Positions 47,029-56,380 of a stretch of 64,000 nucleotides of DNA are shown piece by piece. Under the pieces are notes generated by a model. The model had not been told where the DNA came from. It saw only the letters and a program-made list of their open reading frames with translations, and did no database searches. Numbering within the stretch: the first letter of the stretch is position 1; every line of letters begins with the position of its first letter. A program made the translations under genes and the position numbers. The stretch is taken from assembly GCA_027494055.1 (NCBI GenBank), contig JAOSJO010000023.1, positions 248,001 through 312,000 of the forward strand. The letters run 5' to 3'. Origin of the DNA: Anaerolineae bacterium (GTDB lineage Bacteria > Chloroflexota > Anaerolineae > Aggregatilineales > JAFGMM01).

Positions 47029-47871
47029 CTATCCTGGCATATGGATCACGACAGCGGTGATGTTGTCCGGCCCTCCGCCAGCGTTCGCTTCCTGTGCAAG
47101 CGCCACGCAAGCCTGCTGCGGGTCAGAAACGGTTGCCACAATCTCGGTGATAGTCGCTTCGGGCACCACCGACCACAGCCCGTCGGAACACAGCAGCAGC
47201 CTGGCGGCCGGCGGCAGGTGGACCACACTGCTGTCGAGTTCGATGTGGTCTGTCTGCCCCACCGCGCGGTACAACACGTTGCGATGCGGGTGCTCAGCAG
47301 CCTGCTCTGGCGTGAGCTGCTTCAGCTCGATGAGCCGCTGCACGAGCGAATGATCGCGCGTGAGCTGCGCCATGGCGGCGTCCGCGACCAGGTAAGCACG
47401 GCTATCGCCTACGTGCGTGAGATACGCCCACGCGCCATAGATGGCAGCGGCGGTCAATGTCGTGCCTCCGTTGGGCACGCGATCCGAAACGGCGGCATTG
47501 GCCGCGCGGATCGCATCGTTGAGCGTTTCTGCCAGCGTCTCCACCTCATAGTGGCCGTTGCGGCTGAGCATCGGCAGGAAGGCATGGTCGGCCATGTAGT
47601 CCGCAATGACGCGCGCCGTCAGGCCTGACGCCTTCTCGCCGTGTTCGTGCCCCCCCATGCCGTCGGCGACGATGAACAGCCCAAAGTCCGGCGCGGCGCG
47701 GCGGCTCGCCTCGCAGGAGACGAACGCAAAGCAGGCATCCTGGTTGGTTTCGCGCACGCGCCCGACATCGCTGATCTGCCCGTAGCGCAGGTGCCGCGTC
47801 GCATGTGAAACCGACGTCACCGCCGGCGCGTGCGCCGGGGTGCGGCTTAACAGGCGACGCAGAAACTCCAT
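47029..47871 (-). CDS. PP2C-family Ser/Thr phosphatase
   Basis: A 280-residue PPM/PP2C phosphatase. Motifs with metal-binding aspartates: SDVGRVRETNQDACFAFV, FIVADGMGGHEHGEKAS, YLTHVGDSRAYLV, LLLCSDGLWSVV and GGPDNITAVVI. It should reverse phosphorylation by the kinase encoded just upstream (19 bases). No membrane segment is visible. Gene order kinase-phosphatase-FHA is a recurring module for Thr phosphorylation. Confidence 0.93.
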   Translation of the reverse strand: MEFLRRLLSRTPAHAPAVTSVSHATRHLRYGQISDVGRVRETNQDACFAFVSCEASRRAAPDFGLFIVADGMGGHEHGEKASGLTARVIADYMADHAFLPMLSRNGHYEVETLAETLNDAIRAANAAVSDRVPNGGTTLTAAAIYGAWAYLTHVGDSRAYLVADAAMAQLTRDHSLVQRLIELKQLTPEQAAEHPHRNVLYRAVGQTDHIELDSSVVHLPPAARLLLCSDGLWSVVPEATITEIVATVSDPQQACVALAQEANAGGGPDNITAVVIHMPG

Positions 47872-47890
47872 CCACTCACTCCAGGGTGCG

Positions 47891-49807
47891 TTACGCAGTC
47901 AAGGCGTAGACGTGGTTATCCAGGGAGCCGACGTAGACCACGCCTTCGTGCAGAAACGGCGACGACACGACCGGACCGTCGGTCTTGAACTTCCACCGCA
48001 GCATCCCGTTCTTGGTATCGACGCTGTAGACATGCCCGTCGGTGCTGCCGAAATAGAGCGCGGTACCCCGAAGCGCAGGCCGGCCCACGATCTGGCCCTC
48101 TGTCTGGAACCGCCAACGGTCGCGGCCCGTGCCGAGGTCAAGCGCGTACATGTTGCCGTCGGCGGAGCCGATGTACAGGTTCTTGTCATCGTGCACCGGC
48201 GACGACACGACCGGCTTGCCGGTGCGGTACCGCCACACGGTCCAGCCGGTTTCGGCGTCCACGGCGTAGACGTGCCAGTCGAGCGAGCCGAAGAAGACGA
48301 CCTTCTCATGCACCAGCGGCGACGACGTGACCGCGCGCCGGGCCTTGAAGCGCCACTTGATCACGCCGGCCAGGTCTGTGGCGAAGAAGTCGCCGCTCTC
48401 GCAGCCGAAGTAGACCCGCTCATCGGTGACGAACGCGGTGGAGCGCACGGGGCCGGTCGCGCCGGCGCGCCACGCCTGCCGACCGTTGGCCGTCTTGATC
48501 GCGTAAAGGTGCGTGTCCTCGGAGCCGATGAAGACGTGGCCCAGCGCGACGCGCGGCGACGAATAGACCGCGCCTTGCGTCGGGAAGGTCCACACAATTC
48601 GGCCATTGCGGCTGTTGACGGCGTACAGGTTGTGGTCGGCGGAGCCGAAGTACACCACGTCGTCGTCAACGGCGGGCGACGACGCCACGCTGCCGTCGGT
48701 TGCGTAGCGCCAGTTGAACGACCCGTCGCTGGCGTTCAGGCAGTAGAGGCCGTTGTCGTAGCAGCCGACGTACACCGACCCGTTGGCGACCACCGGTGAA
48801 GACGTCACCTCGTCCTCACAGCGGAAGCGCCAGATCGGCACCACCTCGCTGGTGGGGAAGAACGAGGTCGCCGGCCTGATCCCCTCGCTTGTCACCGCCG
48901 GGGCGGCGGTCCGCGCCGGCGGCGGGCTGCTCCCGAACACGGGCCGGACCTGCTCCAGCGCGGTCTTCATGGCGGCGGCGGACTCGTAGCGCTCTTCCGG
49001 CTCGTAGGCCAGCGCGCGCATCACGACGACCTCAAATTCGACCGAGACGTTCGTGTTGTAATCGCGGATCGGGCGGTCGGCGAAGGAGAAGGGCGGCTCA
49101 AGGCGGGGGTCGCGGCGCGTGAGGATGTGGTGCAGCGTCGCGCCCAACGCGTAGATGTCGCCGGCGGGCGAGGCCACGCCCTTGTACTGCTCCGGCGGAG
49201 AGTAGCCCTCGGTGCCGATCATGGTGCCCTTCTGGCCTTCCTGGAACGTCTTCGCGATGCCGAAGTCGATCAGCCGCACGTTGCGGTGCTGGTCGATCAT
49301 GATGTTCGAGGGCTTCACATCGCGGAACACGAAAGGCTGGCGGTGCAGGTAATCCAGCACGTCGCAGAGGTCAACCGCCCACTGGTGCACCAGCTCCACC
49401 TTGATGAAATCCGGCGTGCTGTTGATGATGACTTCCAGGTCCTTGCCCTTGATGAACTCCATCACCAGGTAGACGCGGTTCTCCACGTCGAAATAGTCAT
49501 AGATTTTCGGCACGGCGGGGTGGCTGAGCGAGGCGAGCACGTTCGCCTCGCGCTCGAAGTTGCGCAACGTCGTCTCACGGATCGACGGGTCTGTCGAAAC
49601 GTTCAGCATCTCCTTGACGGCCACGAGCCGGGTGACGTTGGGGAAACGCAGGTCGCGCGCCTGGTAGACCGACCCCATGCCCCCATGCCCAGAACGCCGA
49701 CAATGCGGTAGCGGTTTTTGCAGAATCGTATTCGGTTTGAGCGTCCCATCGTGGCCGCTCATTGACTGGCGGCCTGGGAACTTCTGGGTGTCGATTGATT
49801 CTGCCAT
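47891..49807 (-). CDS. Ser/Thr protein kinase with PQQ-like beta-propeller
   Basis: 638 residues. The kinase domain has the Gly loop, Lys in LVAVKEML, catalytic FRDVKPSNIM (His of HRD is Phe), DFG as LIDFGIAK, and EGYSPPEQYKG. After a Pro/Ala linker, about eight repeats of the type SSPVVANGSVYVGCYDNGLY form a propeller. No transmembrane helix separates the two, so the propeller is cytoplasmic. Residues 31-42 (KPLPHCRRSGHG) read oddly: one extra A and one missing G in homopolymers at 49675-49725 hide the usual NRYRIVGVLGMGGMGS. It is first in the operon, with a good promoter. Confidence 0.92.
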   Translation of the reverse strand: MAESIDTQKFPGRQSMSGHDGTLKPNTILQKPLPHCRRSGHGGMGSVYQARDLRFPNVTRLVAVKEMLNVSTDPSIRETTLRNFEREANVLASLSHPAVPKIYDYFDVENRVYLVMEFIKGKDLEVIINSTPDFIKVELVHQWAVDLCDVLDYLHRQPFVFRDVKPSNIMIDQHRNVRLIDFGIAKTFQEGQKGTMIGTEGYSPPEQYKGVASPAGDIYALGATLHHILTRRDPRLEPPFSFADRPIRDYNTNVSVEFEVVVMRALAYEPEERYESAAAMKTALEQVRPVFGSSPPPARTAAPAVTSEGIRPATSFFPTSEVVPIWRFRCEDEVTSSPVVANGSVYVGCYDNGLYCLNASDGSFNWRYATDGSVASSPAVDDDVVYFGSADHNLYAVNSRNGRIVWTFPTQGAVYSSPRVALGHVFIGSEDTHLYAIKTANGRQAWRAGATGPVRSTAFVTDERVYFGCESGDFFATDLAGVIKWRFKARRAVTSSPLVHEKVVFFGSLDWHVYAVDAETGWTVWRYRTGKPVVSSPVHDDKNLYIGSADGNMYALDLGTGRDRWRFQTEGQIVGRPALRGTALYFGSTDGHVYSVDTKNGMLRWKFKTDGPVVSSPFLHEGVVYVGSLDNHVYALTA

Positions 49808-49864
49808 GTCTGCGTCTCTATCGGGTATGATCCTCTGCTATAGAAATAATTATGCTGAAAAGGT

Positions 49865-49893
49865 ATTATAGTTAACTCCCCAGTTGTACGCAA
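49865..49893 (-). promoter_or_regulatory. Promoter of the kinase operon
   Basis: On the minus strand TTGCGT (49893-49888), 17-base spacer and TATAAT (49870-49865), about 58 bases before the kinase start codon. The surrounding spacer is AT-rich. It likely drives kinase, phosphatase, FHA, small protein and response regulator. Confidence 0.7.
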
Positions 49894-49930
49894 TTTGATA
49901 GAGTTTTAACCATTATCGACCGGTCTGCTC

Positions 49931-50863
49931 TTAATTGCCGCCGCGCGGCACCAGCCTCGGCGCGTAGGGCGCAGCGAAGTCGCCGGCGTCGGTGGCGACC
50001 AGCACGCCCGGCAGCTTGCTCACCACCAGCCCCCCAAAATGGTTGATGACCTGCCCCAGCAGCGATTCCATCACCTCCATGAGCGCCGGCCAGCTCACCG
50101 TCGGGGGCAGGGCCGGCTCGTGAATCGGGCGCAGGCTTTCAAGATACGTCAGCCCCGACAGCACATCAGGGAACACGAGGGACGAGGGCCGGTCATAGCG
50201 CGCGACGGCGGCGAAGTGGCGCGCGAGCAGCGGCACGCCATTCTCCAGGTAAAGGGCGCGCTCAGGGGGCGGCGGGTACGCAGCCCCAGGCCCGACCGCC
50301 GGCATCGATGAGTCGGGCACGCCCAGGAAGGAGCACGCGCGCCGGTAGAGCACGTCAAGCTCCGCGCTGTGCCCCATGCTGTTGGTGGCGGCGAGCAACA
50401 CGCCCGTCGGGCGCAGCACGCGGTGCAACTCGGCCAGCGCGCCGTCGATATCGGGCACGTGGTCCAGGTTATGCCCGGCCAGCACCACGTCAAAGGTCCC
50501 GTCCGGGAAGGGCAGCGCCGGCACGTCCAGCAGCAGCAGCGGCGGCAGCACGAGCGGCGCGCCTCTGGCCTCGGCGCGCTGCACCGTCGTATCGAGCAGG
50601 CTCAGCGAGAGGTCGCCGGCCACCAGCATGCCACGCGGCGCGCGCGCCTGCAGCGCCTCCAGGTACGCGCCCGCGCCGAACCCGGTATCGAGCACCACCT
50701 CATCGCCGCGCCACTTCACCCGCGAGAGCGCCCAGCGCGCGAAGTCCACCCTGGGCGTCTCGTACACCTCATGGATCACCGCGCGAATATGCCAGGCCGC
50801 CGCATGGTTCAGGAACTGGCGGGTATTCGGATCGCGCTCCAGGCCCGGAAACTCATCTCGCAT
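49931..50863 (-). CDS. Class I SAM-dependent methyltransferase
   Basis: A 310-residue protein with motif I VVLDTGFGAGAYLEALQARA, acidic motif in MLVAGDLSLSLLDTTVQRAE, and motif IV FDVVLAGHNLDHVPDIDGAL followed by LHRVLRPTGVLLAATNSMGH. This is the UbiE/Methyltransf_11 type. Target unknown. ATG 50863 was preferred to the upstream in-frame start because it fits the family start better. It is 98 bases from holA on the same strand. Confidence 0.85.
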   Translation of the reverse strand: MRDEFPGLERDPNTRQFLNHAAAWHIRAVIHEVYETPRVDFARWALSRVKWRGDEVVLDTGFGAGAYLEALQARAPRGMLVAGDLSLSLLDTTVQRAEARGAPLVLPPLLLLDVPALPFPDGTFDVVLAGHNLDHVPDIDGALAELHRVLRPTGVLLAATNSMGHSAELDVLYRRACSFLGVPDSSMPAVGPGAAYPPPPERALYLENGVPLLARHFAAVARYDRPSSLVFPDVLSGLTYLESLRPIHEPALPPTVSWPALMEVMESLLGQVINHFGGLVVSKLPGVLVATDAGDFAAPYAPRLVPRGGN

Positions 50864-50961
50864 GGTCAACCTAATGTCGTCAGCACAGGATCGTTGCGTC
50901 ACACCGACCTGTCAAAGCGCCGGTGGCCTCCGCGTGTGCGGGCAGGAGGGGGCGTCGCGCC

Positions 50962-51933
50962 TCACCCGGCCAGAGTTGCCACCAGCAAATCCAGCGCCAG
51001 CTCTGGCTTGATGCGCCCGGTCTTGATCTGCACATCGTAATCGAGCAGCCGCCGGTAAATGGCCTCCAGCGTCTCCATCGAGAAATTGCGCGCCTGCGCG
51101 GGCAGCTTCCGCGCGGCATAGGGGTGCACATCAAGCGCCTCGGCCAGCCCATCAGGCGCATACCCCGCGTCCAGGTACGCCTTCGCCATGATGAGCAGCC
51201 TGAACTGCCGCACGATCATACCGAGCAGCCCCAACGGATCGCCTTCGTCCATCAGGCGGTGCATCCGCGCCACCGCGCCGGTGGCGTCCCCGCGCACGAC
51301 CGCGTCCACCATCTCGAAGATGTTCGCCTCCGGCACGTAGGGCGTGAGCCGCGCCACGTCGTCCACGTCGATAGCGCGCGCGCCATCGACGTAAGTCGCC
51401 AGCTTGTCGAGTTCGCTGGCGGCGGCGTGCAGGTCCTCACCGACCAGCTCCGCGAGCGTGGCGGCGGCGCGCGGCGTGATCTCCGCGCCGTACTGCGCCG
51501 CGCGCTTGCGGATCCAGCCGACCGCGTTCGACGGCGGGTCGAACGCGCGCTCGAACCCGCTCTCGTGGGTGCGCGCCAGCTTGACCAGCGCGTGGCTGTC
51601 CGGCAGCCGCTTCGGCTCCACAAAGACCAGCCGCGCCCACGGCGGCAGCGTGGGCAGGTAGTCGGCCAGCGCCTGCACGACCTCCGACCGCGCGTTGGTG
51701 AGCATCCCCTCGACGATGACGAGCCGGCGCGCCGCCAGGAAGGGCATCGTCTCGCACGCGCCGCGCACCTCCGCGAGCGTGGCCTCCCTGCCGTCGAGCA
51801 GGGTCGTGTTCATCTCGGCAGTCGTCGGGTCCGCACCGGCAGCGAGCCGCGCGCGCAGGCGCGCGACCTCCTCACGCAACGTCAGGTCGCCCTCGCCGTG
51901 CAGCAGGTAGAAGGTCGGCGTCGGCTTGCTCAT
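50962..51933 (-). CDS. holA: DNA polymerase III subunit delta
   Basis: A 323-residue clamp-loader subunit. N-terminal FYLLHGEGDLTLREEVARLR, AEVRGACETMPFLAARRLVI and VVQALADYLPTLPPWARLVF define domain I. TPRAAATLAELVGEDLHAAA with ELDKLATYV defines domain II, and the C-terminal collar has LLGMIVRQFRLLIMAKAYLD. It opens the sliding clamp in the replisome. The frame is intact with usual family length. It follows the DUF6391 gene by 34 bases, so they may be cotranscribed. Confidence 0.93.
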   Translation of the reverse strand: MSKPTPTFYLLHGEGDLTLREEVARLRARLAAGADPTTAEMNTTLLDGREATLAEVRGACETMPFLAARRLVIVEGMLTNARSEVVQALADYLPTLPPWARLVFVEPKRLPDSHALVKLARTHESGFERAFDPPSNAVGWIRKRAAQYGAEITPRAAATLAELVGEDLHAAASELDKLATYVDGARAIDVDDVARLTPYVPEANIFEMVDAVVRGDATGAVARMHRLMDEGDPLGLLGMIVRQFRLLIMAKAYLDAGYAPDGLAEALDVHPYAARKLPAQARNFSMETLEAIYRRLLDYDVQIKTGRIKPELALDLLVATLAG

Positions 51934-51967
51934 CTGCGTTCACACACGCCCGTGGCCCCAGAAGCGG

Positions 51968-52506
51968 TTAAGAGGATCGCGTCGCCACCCAGTGCACCAC
52001 GACGGGCGACTCCAGCGTGCGCCGCACTTCGACCACCTCCAGGTCGCCGAGGCGCGGCTCGGTCGTGACCGTGCGCTGGAGGTTCAGCCCCAACGGCTGC
52101 GAGAGATCAGCGCTGCCGTGGCAAAGAAAACCGCCGTCGGCAGGCGGTTGAGCTGGTCGGAGAGGCGGCGCGTCCCCGCCAGCGCGGCGAACGAAGCCAG
52201 ACTCGTCATCACGGCTGATGTCAGCAGGTTCGTGCCGCAGTTCGGGTGCACCGCCAACTCGTGCTCGCCCCGGCGCAGCCGGTCCAGCGCCTCGTGGACA
52301 GCCCCGACCAGGTCGCTGGTCTCCACCTGACCGTAGATGTAGAACCCCCGGCTGTTCGAGCGCCCGACGACGCGCAACCGGGCGCGCAGCCGCCGGCTCA
52401 GCACGTGGATCGTTGCGTGCTCAAGCGCGTGATTGCGCCGCACCCGCCGCAGAAACGGCACCCGAAACGCCAGATCGCCAATCGCTTGCAGCATATCCCA
52501 TTCCAC
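51968..52506 (-). CDS. DUF6391 family membrane protein, one frameshift
   Basis: MEWDMLQAIGDLAFRVPFLR leads to RNHALEHATIHVLSRRLR, the family hallmark, and then HPNCGTNLLTSAVMTSLASF, a hydrophobic segment. Near 52100 the frame changes and the C-terminus reads QPLGLNLQRTVTTEPRLGDL up to VVHWVATRSS and TAA at 51970-51968. About 179 residues. The conserved His-Glu-His-like cluster HALEHATIH and HPNC could bind metal. Its role is unknown. Confidence 0.75.
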
Positions 52507-52526
52507 CAGTACCCATACGTCGGATG

Positions 52527-53771
52527 TTAAGGCGCCGAGGCGAGGGTCGCCGGGGCAGCTGTCGGCATGGAAAGCACCGCGCTGGCCGGGAGCGCCACCA
52601 CGATCAGGCGGTGCGAGTTGCCATCATACGGCCAGCACGATACGAGGGTAACACGTTCATCCGGCGTCGGCAATATCCACCGCGCGTTCTCCAGGCGCTG
52701 CGCGACCGGCTGGCCCTCCTCCGGCAGCACCATCGTCCTCACCACGATGTAGCGGTGCACGGCCCCCGTTGCGTCGTCCACCAGTTCGACCTCGTCCCCC
52801 GGTTGCACGCGGATCAGCCGCATGAACACGCGCCCAAACCGGTTGTGGTGCCCGTTGAGCACCGTGTTCCCCACCTCGCCGACGCCCGCCGAGGTGTCGT
52901 GCCATCCCACCGTGTAGGCGTCGGGCACCTGCCAGCGGCCATACCACTGCCCGTCGATCTCCAGCGCCTCCCAACTGACCGGCGTCACCGGTGCCTCCAG
53001 GTCGATTGCGGGGATGCGCAGGCGCGCCGGCGGGTGGCGCGTCGCGGAGGGGCCGGGCGTGCCGGTGATCGTCGGGGTCGGAGTCAGCGTCGCCGTTGGC
53101 GTCAGCGTAGGTGAGGGCGTGGCGGTCCCCGTCGGCGATGGCGTCGCCGTCCGTGAAGGCGTGGCCGTGCCCGTCGGCGATGGCGTCAGCGACGGCGTCT
53201 GCGTGGGCGTCGGTGTCAGCGTCCGCGCGGGCGTGAGCGATGCGCTTGCGGTCGCCGTTGCGCGCGGCGCGCGCGTGGCGGTCCGGGGGGCGGTCGCGGT
53301 TGCAGCCGAAGTTGCAGTAGAGGTGGCGGTGGCTGTTGCGGCGGGCGTTGGCGTGTCGGTTTCGGAGGGCAGGACGGTCGCAGTTGGCGATGGACTTGGC
53401 GTTACGGAGGCGGTCGCCGTCGCGGCGCGCGTTGGGGTGGTCGTCGCCGATGCAGTGGCCGTCGCTGTTGCGGATGCGGTGGCGCTTGCCGTCGGGGATG
53501 CGCCAGGCGTCTCCACCTCTGCAATTGGGAGCAGCAGCCGCAGCGCCGCGCCCGGCGCGCCCTCGGTCGGCACAGGCGGCAGCGCGAGCCACGCCCCCGG
53601 CACATCCAGCGCGCCCGGCGACGGCGTGGGCGGCGGCGTGGAGGTGTAGACCGGCGTGCGGTAGACGTGCACGCCCGCCAGCGCGGCAAGGAAGACGAAC
53701 GCCGCGCCCAGCAGAAACAACACAACGCCCACGCGCGCAACGCGCGCACTGCGGTCCGTGTCCCGGTGCAT
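52527..53771 (-). CDS. Sortase family protein with long Thr/Pro/Ala linker
   Basis: 414 residues. An N-terminal membrane helix (VGVVLFLLGAAFVFLAALAG) is followed by a stalk of about 190 residues almost only of Thr, Pro, Ala and Ser, then a sortase domain. The catalytic His is in GNTVLNGHHNRFGRVFMRL, the Cys in RVTLVSCWPYD and the Arg in SHRLIVVAL. The stalk would span the envelope and may be glycosylated. ATG 53771 is only eight bases after a TATAAT on the minus strand (53785-53780), so the mRNA could be leaderless or the start may be elsewhere. No pilin or LPXTG substrate gene is adjacent. Confidence 0.87.
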   Translation of the reverse strand: MHRDTDRSARVARVGVVLFLLGAAFVFLAALAGVHVYRTPVYTSTPPPTPSPGALDVPGAWLALPPVPTEGAPGAALRLLLPIAEVETPGASPTASATASATATATASATTTPTRAATATASVTPSPSPTATVLPSETDTPTPAATATATSTATSAATATAPRTATRAPRATATASASLTPARTLTPTPTQTPSLTPSPTGTATPSRTATPSPTGTATPSPTLTPTATLTPTPTITGTPGPSATRHPPARLRIPAIDLEAPVTPVSWEALEIDGQWYGRWQVPDAYTVGWHDTSAGVGEVGNTVLNGHHNRFGRVFMRLIRVQPGDEVELVDDATGAVHRYIVVRTMVLPEEGQPVAQRLENARWILPTPDERVTLVSCWPYDGNSHRLIVVALPASAVLSMPTAAPATLASAP

Positions 53772-53846
53772 AGGGAGATTATACTGGACGACGGCCTTTT
53801 TCCGGGATGTCTGCACGTTGTCCGCTTTAACACGGTAGTGTGTTTT

Positions 53847-53919
53847 ACCCGACGACTGAAGTCGTCGGTTAATCAGAACATGGCGACGCGACTTAGTCGC
53901 GATTAAAGTGAAGTCACTT
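53847..53919. repeat. REP-like palindromes, second locus
   Basis: Three consecutive palindromes: ACCGACGACTGAAGTCGTCGG-like (53847-53870), CGCGACTTAGTCGCG (53887-53901) and AAGTGAAGTCACTT (53906-53919). The first shares the GACTGAAGTC core of 1763-1841. Confidence 0.7.
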
Positions 53920-53975
53920 CGGGAGCGCGACCCGGTTATCGGTCAACCTCGAACCGCGCATGATGCATATTCAGA

Positions 53976-54022
53976 AGACGCGAAGTCACGAAAGGCTTGG
54001 GCGTGTTTTTCGCGCCTCTCGT
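53976..54022. repeat. Possible remnant of TTCGTG-type inverted repeats
   Basis: GACGCGAAGTCACGAAAGGC is followed after about eight bases by TGTTTTTCGCGCCTCTCGTGG. The composition resembles the repeats flanking the GxxExxY gene at 17051-17538, but no gene lies between. The rest of 53920-54149 shows nothing else that I can support. Confidence 0.3.
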
Positions 54023-54149
54023 GGCCTCGTACTTCACACCCGCGCTGCGTCCCGACTCCGCCGCGCCCTCTCGTCACAGATTCATGTTGCGCAGCGGCGC
54101 ACCTTACCGTAAACTAAGCGAGCATTGCATCACTGAGGTATCTCCGTTC

Positions 54150-55297
54150 ATGCAGCTACCCTTCACCCTGCGACCGTCAAAGGAACGTGTGCTCGACACG
54201 CTCACGCCTGTGCTTGCGACTCTCGCGGCGCTCGGCGTCAGCGCGCTTCTGATCCTGCTCCTGGGCGTCAACCCGCTCGAAGCCTACGCCGAGGGCGTCA
54301 ACGGCGTGGTCGGCAGCGTCGAACGGCGTGGCCCAGACTCTGGTCAAGGCCACGCCGCTGCTACTCGTGGGGTTGGGCATCTGCATCTCGTTCCGGGGCG
54401 GGATGATCAACATCGGCGGCGAGGGGCAGATCATCCTCGGTGCGCTGGCCGCGACCGCGCTCTCGCTTGCCCTCCGCGACTGGCCGGGCTTCCTCCTCGC
54501 CCCGCTCACGCTGCTCATGGGCGCGCTCGCTCGCCGGCGCGGTCTGGGGCGGCATCCCCGGCTTCCTCAAGGCGCGCCTGGGCGTCAACGAAATCCTCAG
54601 CACTGTGATGATGAACCAGATCGCGCTGCAACTGATGTACTACATGCTCAGCGGCCCGATGATCGACCCGGCGCAAGTGGCGGAGGGCACGGGCTACCCC
54701 CAGAGCGAGCAGCTTCCGGAGCAGGTCTGGCTGCTACGCTTGGCCCCGCCCACGCGGCTGCACCTGGGGTTCGTGATCGCCCTCGTGCTGGCGGTGCTGA
54801 TCTACATTTTCCTGTGGCGCACAACGATTGGCTATCGCATCCGCGCCGTCGGCCTGAACCCCGCCGCCTCGCGCTACGCCGGTCTGAGCGTCCCAACCTA
54901 CCTGACGCTCGCGCTCACGCTCAGCGGGGCGTTCTGCGGGCTGGCCGGCGCCGTCGAAGTCATGGGCGTCAGCCACCGCACGCTGGAGGGAGTCTCCGGG
55001 GGCTATGGCTTCTCCGGGATCGTCGCGGCGCTCTTCGGCGGGCTGCACCCGCTCGGCACGGTGCCGGCGTCGATCCTCTTCGGCGGCCTGTACGTCGGCG
55101 CGCAGAAGATGCAGCAGGCAGTGCAGATTCCGGCGGTCATGCGCGACGTGATCCTCGGCATGGTGGTGGTCTTCGTCGTCTCCAGTGACTTCTTCGTGCG
55201 GCGGCGGGCGCGCCGGCGCGACATGGAAGGCGACCTCCCAGGCGAGGCAGAGACGCCCGAAGCGCACGCCGAGCACGCGCGGGAGGCTCCCACGTGA
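54150..55297 (+). CDS. BMP-type ABC transporter permease 1, two frameshifts
   Basis: A permease of the simple-sugar/nucleoside (BPD_transp_2) family. It starts MQLPFTLRPSKERVLDTLTP; after a shift near 54320 it continues VAQTLVKATPLLLVGLGICI and FRGGMINIGGEGQIILGALA, and after another near 54530 it reads WGGIPGFLKARLGVNEILST. About ten hydrophobic segments are visible in roughly 382 residues. The motif IGGEGQ typifies YufP-like permeases. It overlaps permease 2 by GTGA. Confidence 0.85.
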
Positions 55298-56253
55298 CGG
55301 GCGAGGAACGCGACCTGCTGGTGATCCTGGCGAGCATCCTGGCGCAGGGGCTGCGGTTCGCCACGCCTTACCTGTACGCCTCGCTCGGCGAGATGTTCGG
55401 CCAGCTTTCGGGGATGCTCAACCTCGGCGTCGATGGCATCATGCTCATGGGCGCGTTCACCGGCTTCATCGTCGCCTACCAGACGCCGGAAGGGGCGGAC
55501 GTGACCGCCTACCTGTGGCTGGGCGTTCTCGCGGCGGCGCTGGTCGGCGCGCTGCTCGGTCTGGCGACGGCGGTGGTGAACGTCACCCTCGGCGCAGAGC
55601 AGGGCATCAGCGGCATCGGCTTCTACATGTTTGGGTTCGGGCTGTCCAGCCTGCTTATCAAGGTCACAGTGGGGCGGCCCACGCCGGTCGCCTTCTTCCC
55701 CGACATCCGTTTCCCGGTGCTCAGCGACCTGCCCCTGGTCGGCGACGCGCTCTTCTCGCACAATATCATGACGTATGGCGCGTATCTGCTCGTGCCGGTC
55801 TCCTGGTGGGTCATCAACCGCACCACGCTCGGCCTCAAGATACGCGCGGTCGGCCAGAACCCGGAGGCCGCCGACTCACTCGGCGTGAGCGTGGCGCGGA
55901 TCCGCTACCTCACCGCGACCCTGGGCGGGACGCTCGCCGGCGTCGCGGGCGCGTCGCTGTCCATCGCGCTGTATCACGTCATCCAGGAGAACATCACCAA
56001 CGGCATCGGCTTCATCGCCGTGGCGCTGGTCTATTTCGGCGCGTGGACGCCGGCGGGCGTCCTGATTGGCTCGGCGCTGTTCGGGGTGGTGAGCGCGGTA
56101 AGCCGCTGGGTGCAGGCGCTCGGTCTGGGCATCGATCCCAACGTCGCGGTGATGCTGCCGTACATCGTCACCATCGTGGTGTTGGTGTTCAGCGTGCAGC
56201 GCGCCCGCCAGCCGGCGGCGCTCACGAAGCCGTTCCAACGCGGCGAAGGGTAA
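55294..56253 (+). CDS. BMP-type ABC transporter permease 2
   Basis: A 319-residue intact membrane protein (YufQ-like). It includes ATPYLYASLGEMFGQLSGML and NLGVDGIMLMGAFTGF, then TLGLKIRAVGQNPEAADSLG, the loop contacting the ATPase, and IGFIAVALVYFGAWTPAGVL. Around nine helices. Start GTG 55294 overlaps the stop of permease 1. With permease 1 it forms the heterodimeric channel for nucleosides or related compounds. Confidence 0.92.
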   Translation: MTGEERDLLVILASILAQGLRFATPYLYASLGEMFGQLSGMLNLGVDGIMLMGAFTGFIVAYQTPEGADVTAYLWLGVLAAALVGALLGLATAVVNVTLGAEQGISGIGFYMFGFGLSSLLIKVTVGRPTPVAFFPDIRFPVLSDLPLVGDALFSHNIMTYGAYLLVPVSWWVINRTTLGLKIRAVGQNPEAADSLGVSVARIRYLTATLGGTLAGVAGASLSIALYHVIQENITNGIGFIAVALVYFGAWTPAGVLIGSALFGVVSAVSRWVQALGLGIDPNVAVMLPYIVTIVVLVFSVQRARQPAALTKPFQRGEG

Positions 56254-56380
56254 GGGCGTTCGGCAGGGATGCGCGCGCCGCGCCTGCTAGGCAAAACATC
56301 AGGTAATCAGTACAATAACGAGTGTCCGCCGTGTTGTGCTTGCGCACAACCCCACAGTTCACTTCCAGGAGGAGGATCAA

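Noticed and set aside
53040..53520. Apparent tandem repeats that could suggest a CRISPR or minisatellite
   Set aside because: They are the codons of the Thr/Pro/Ala stalk of the sortase; units are irregular and have no spacers.
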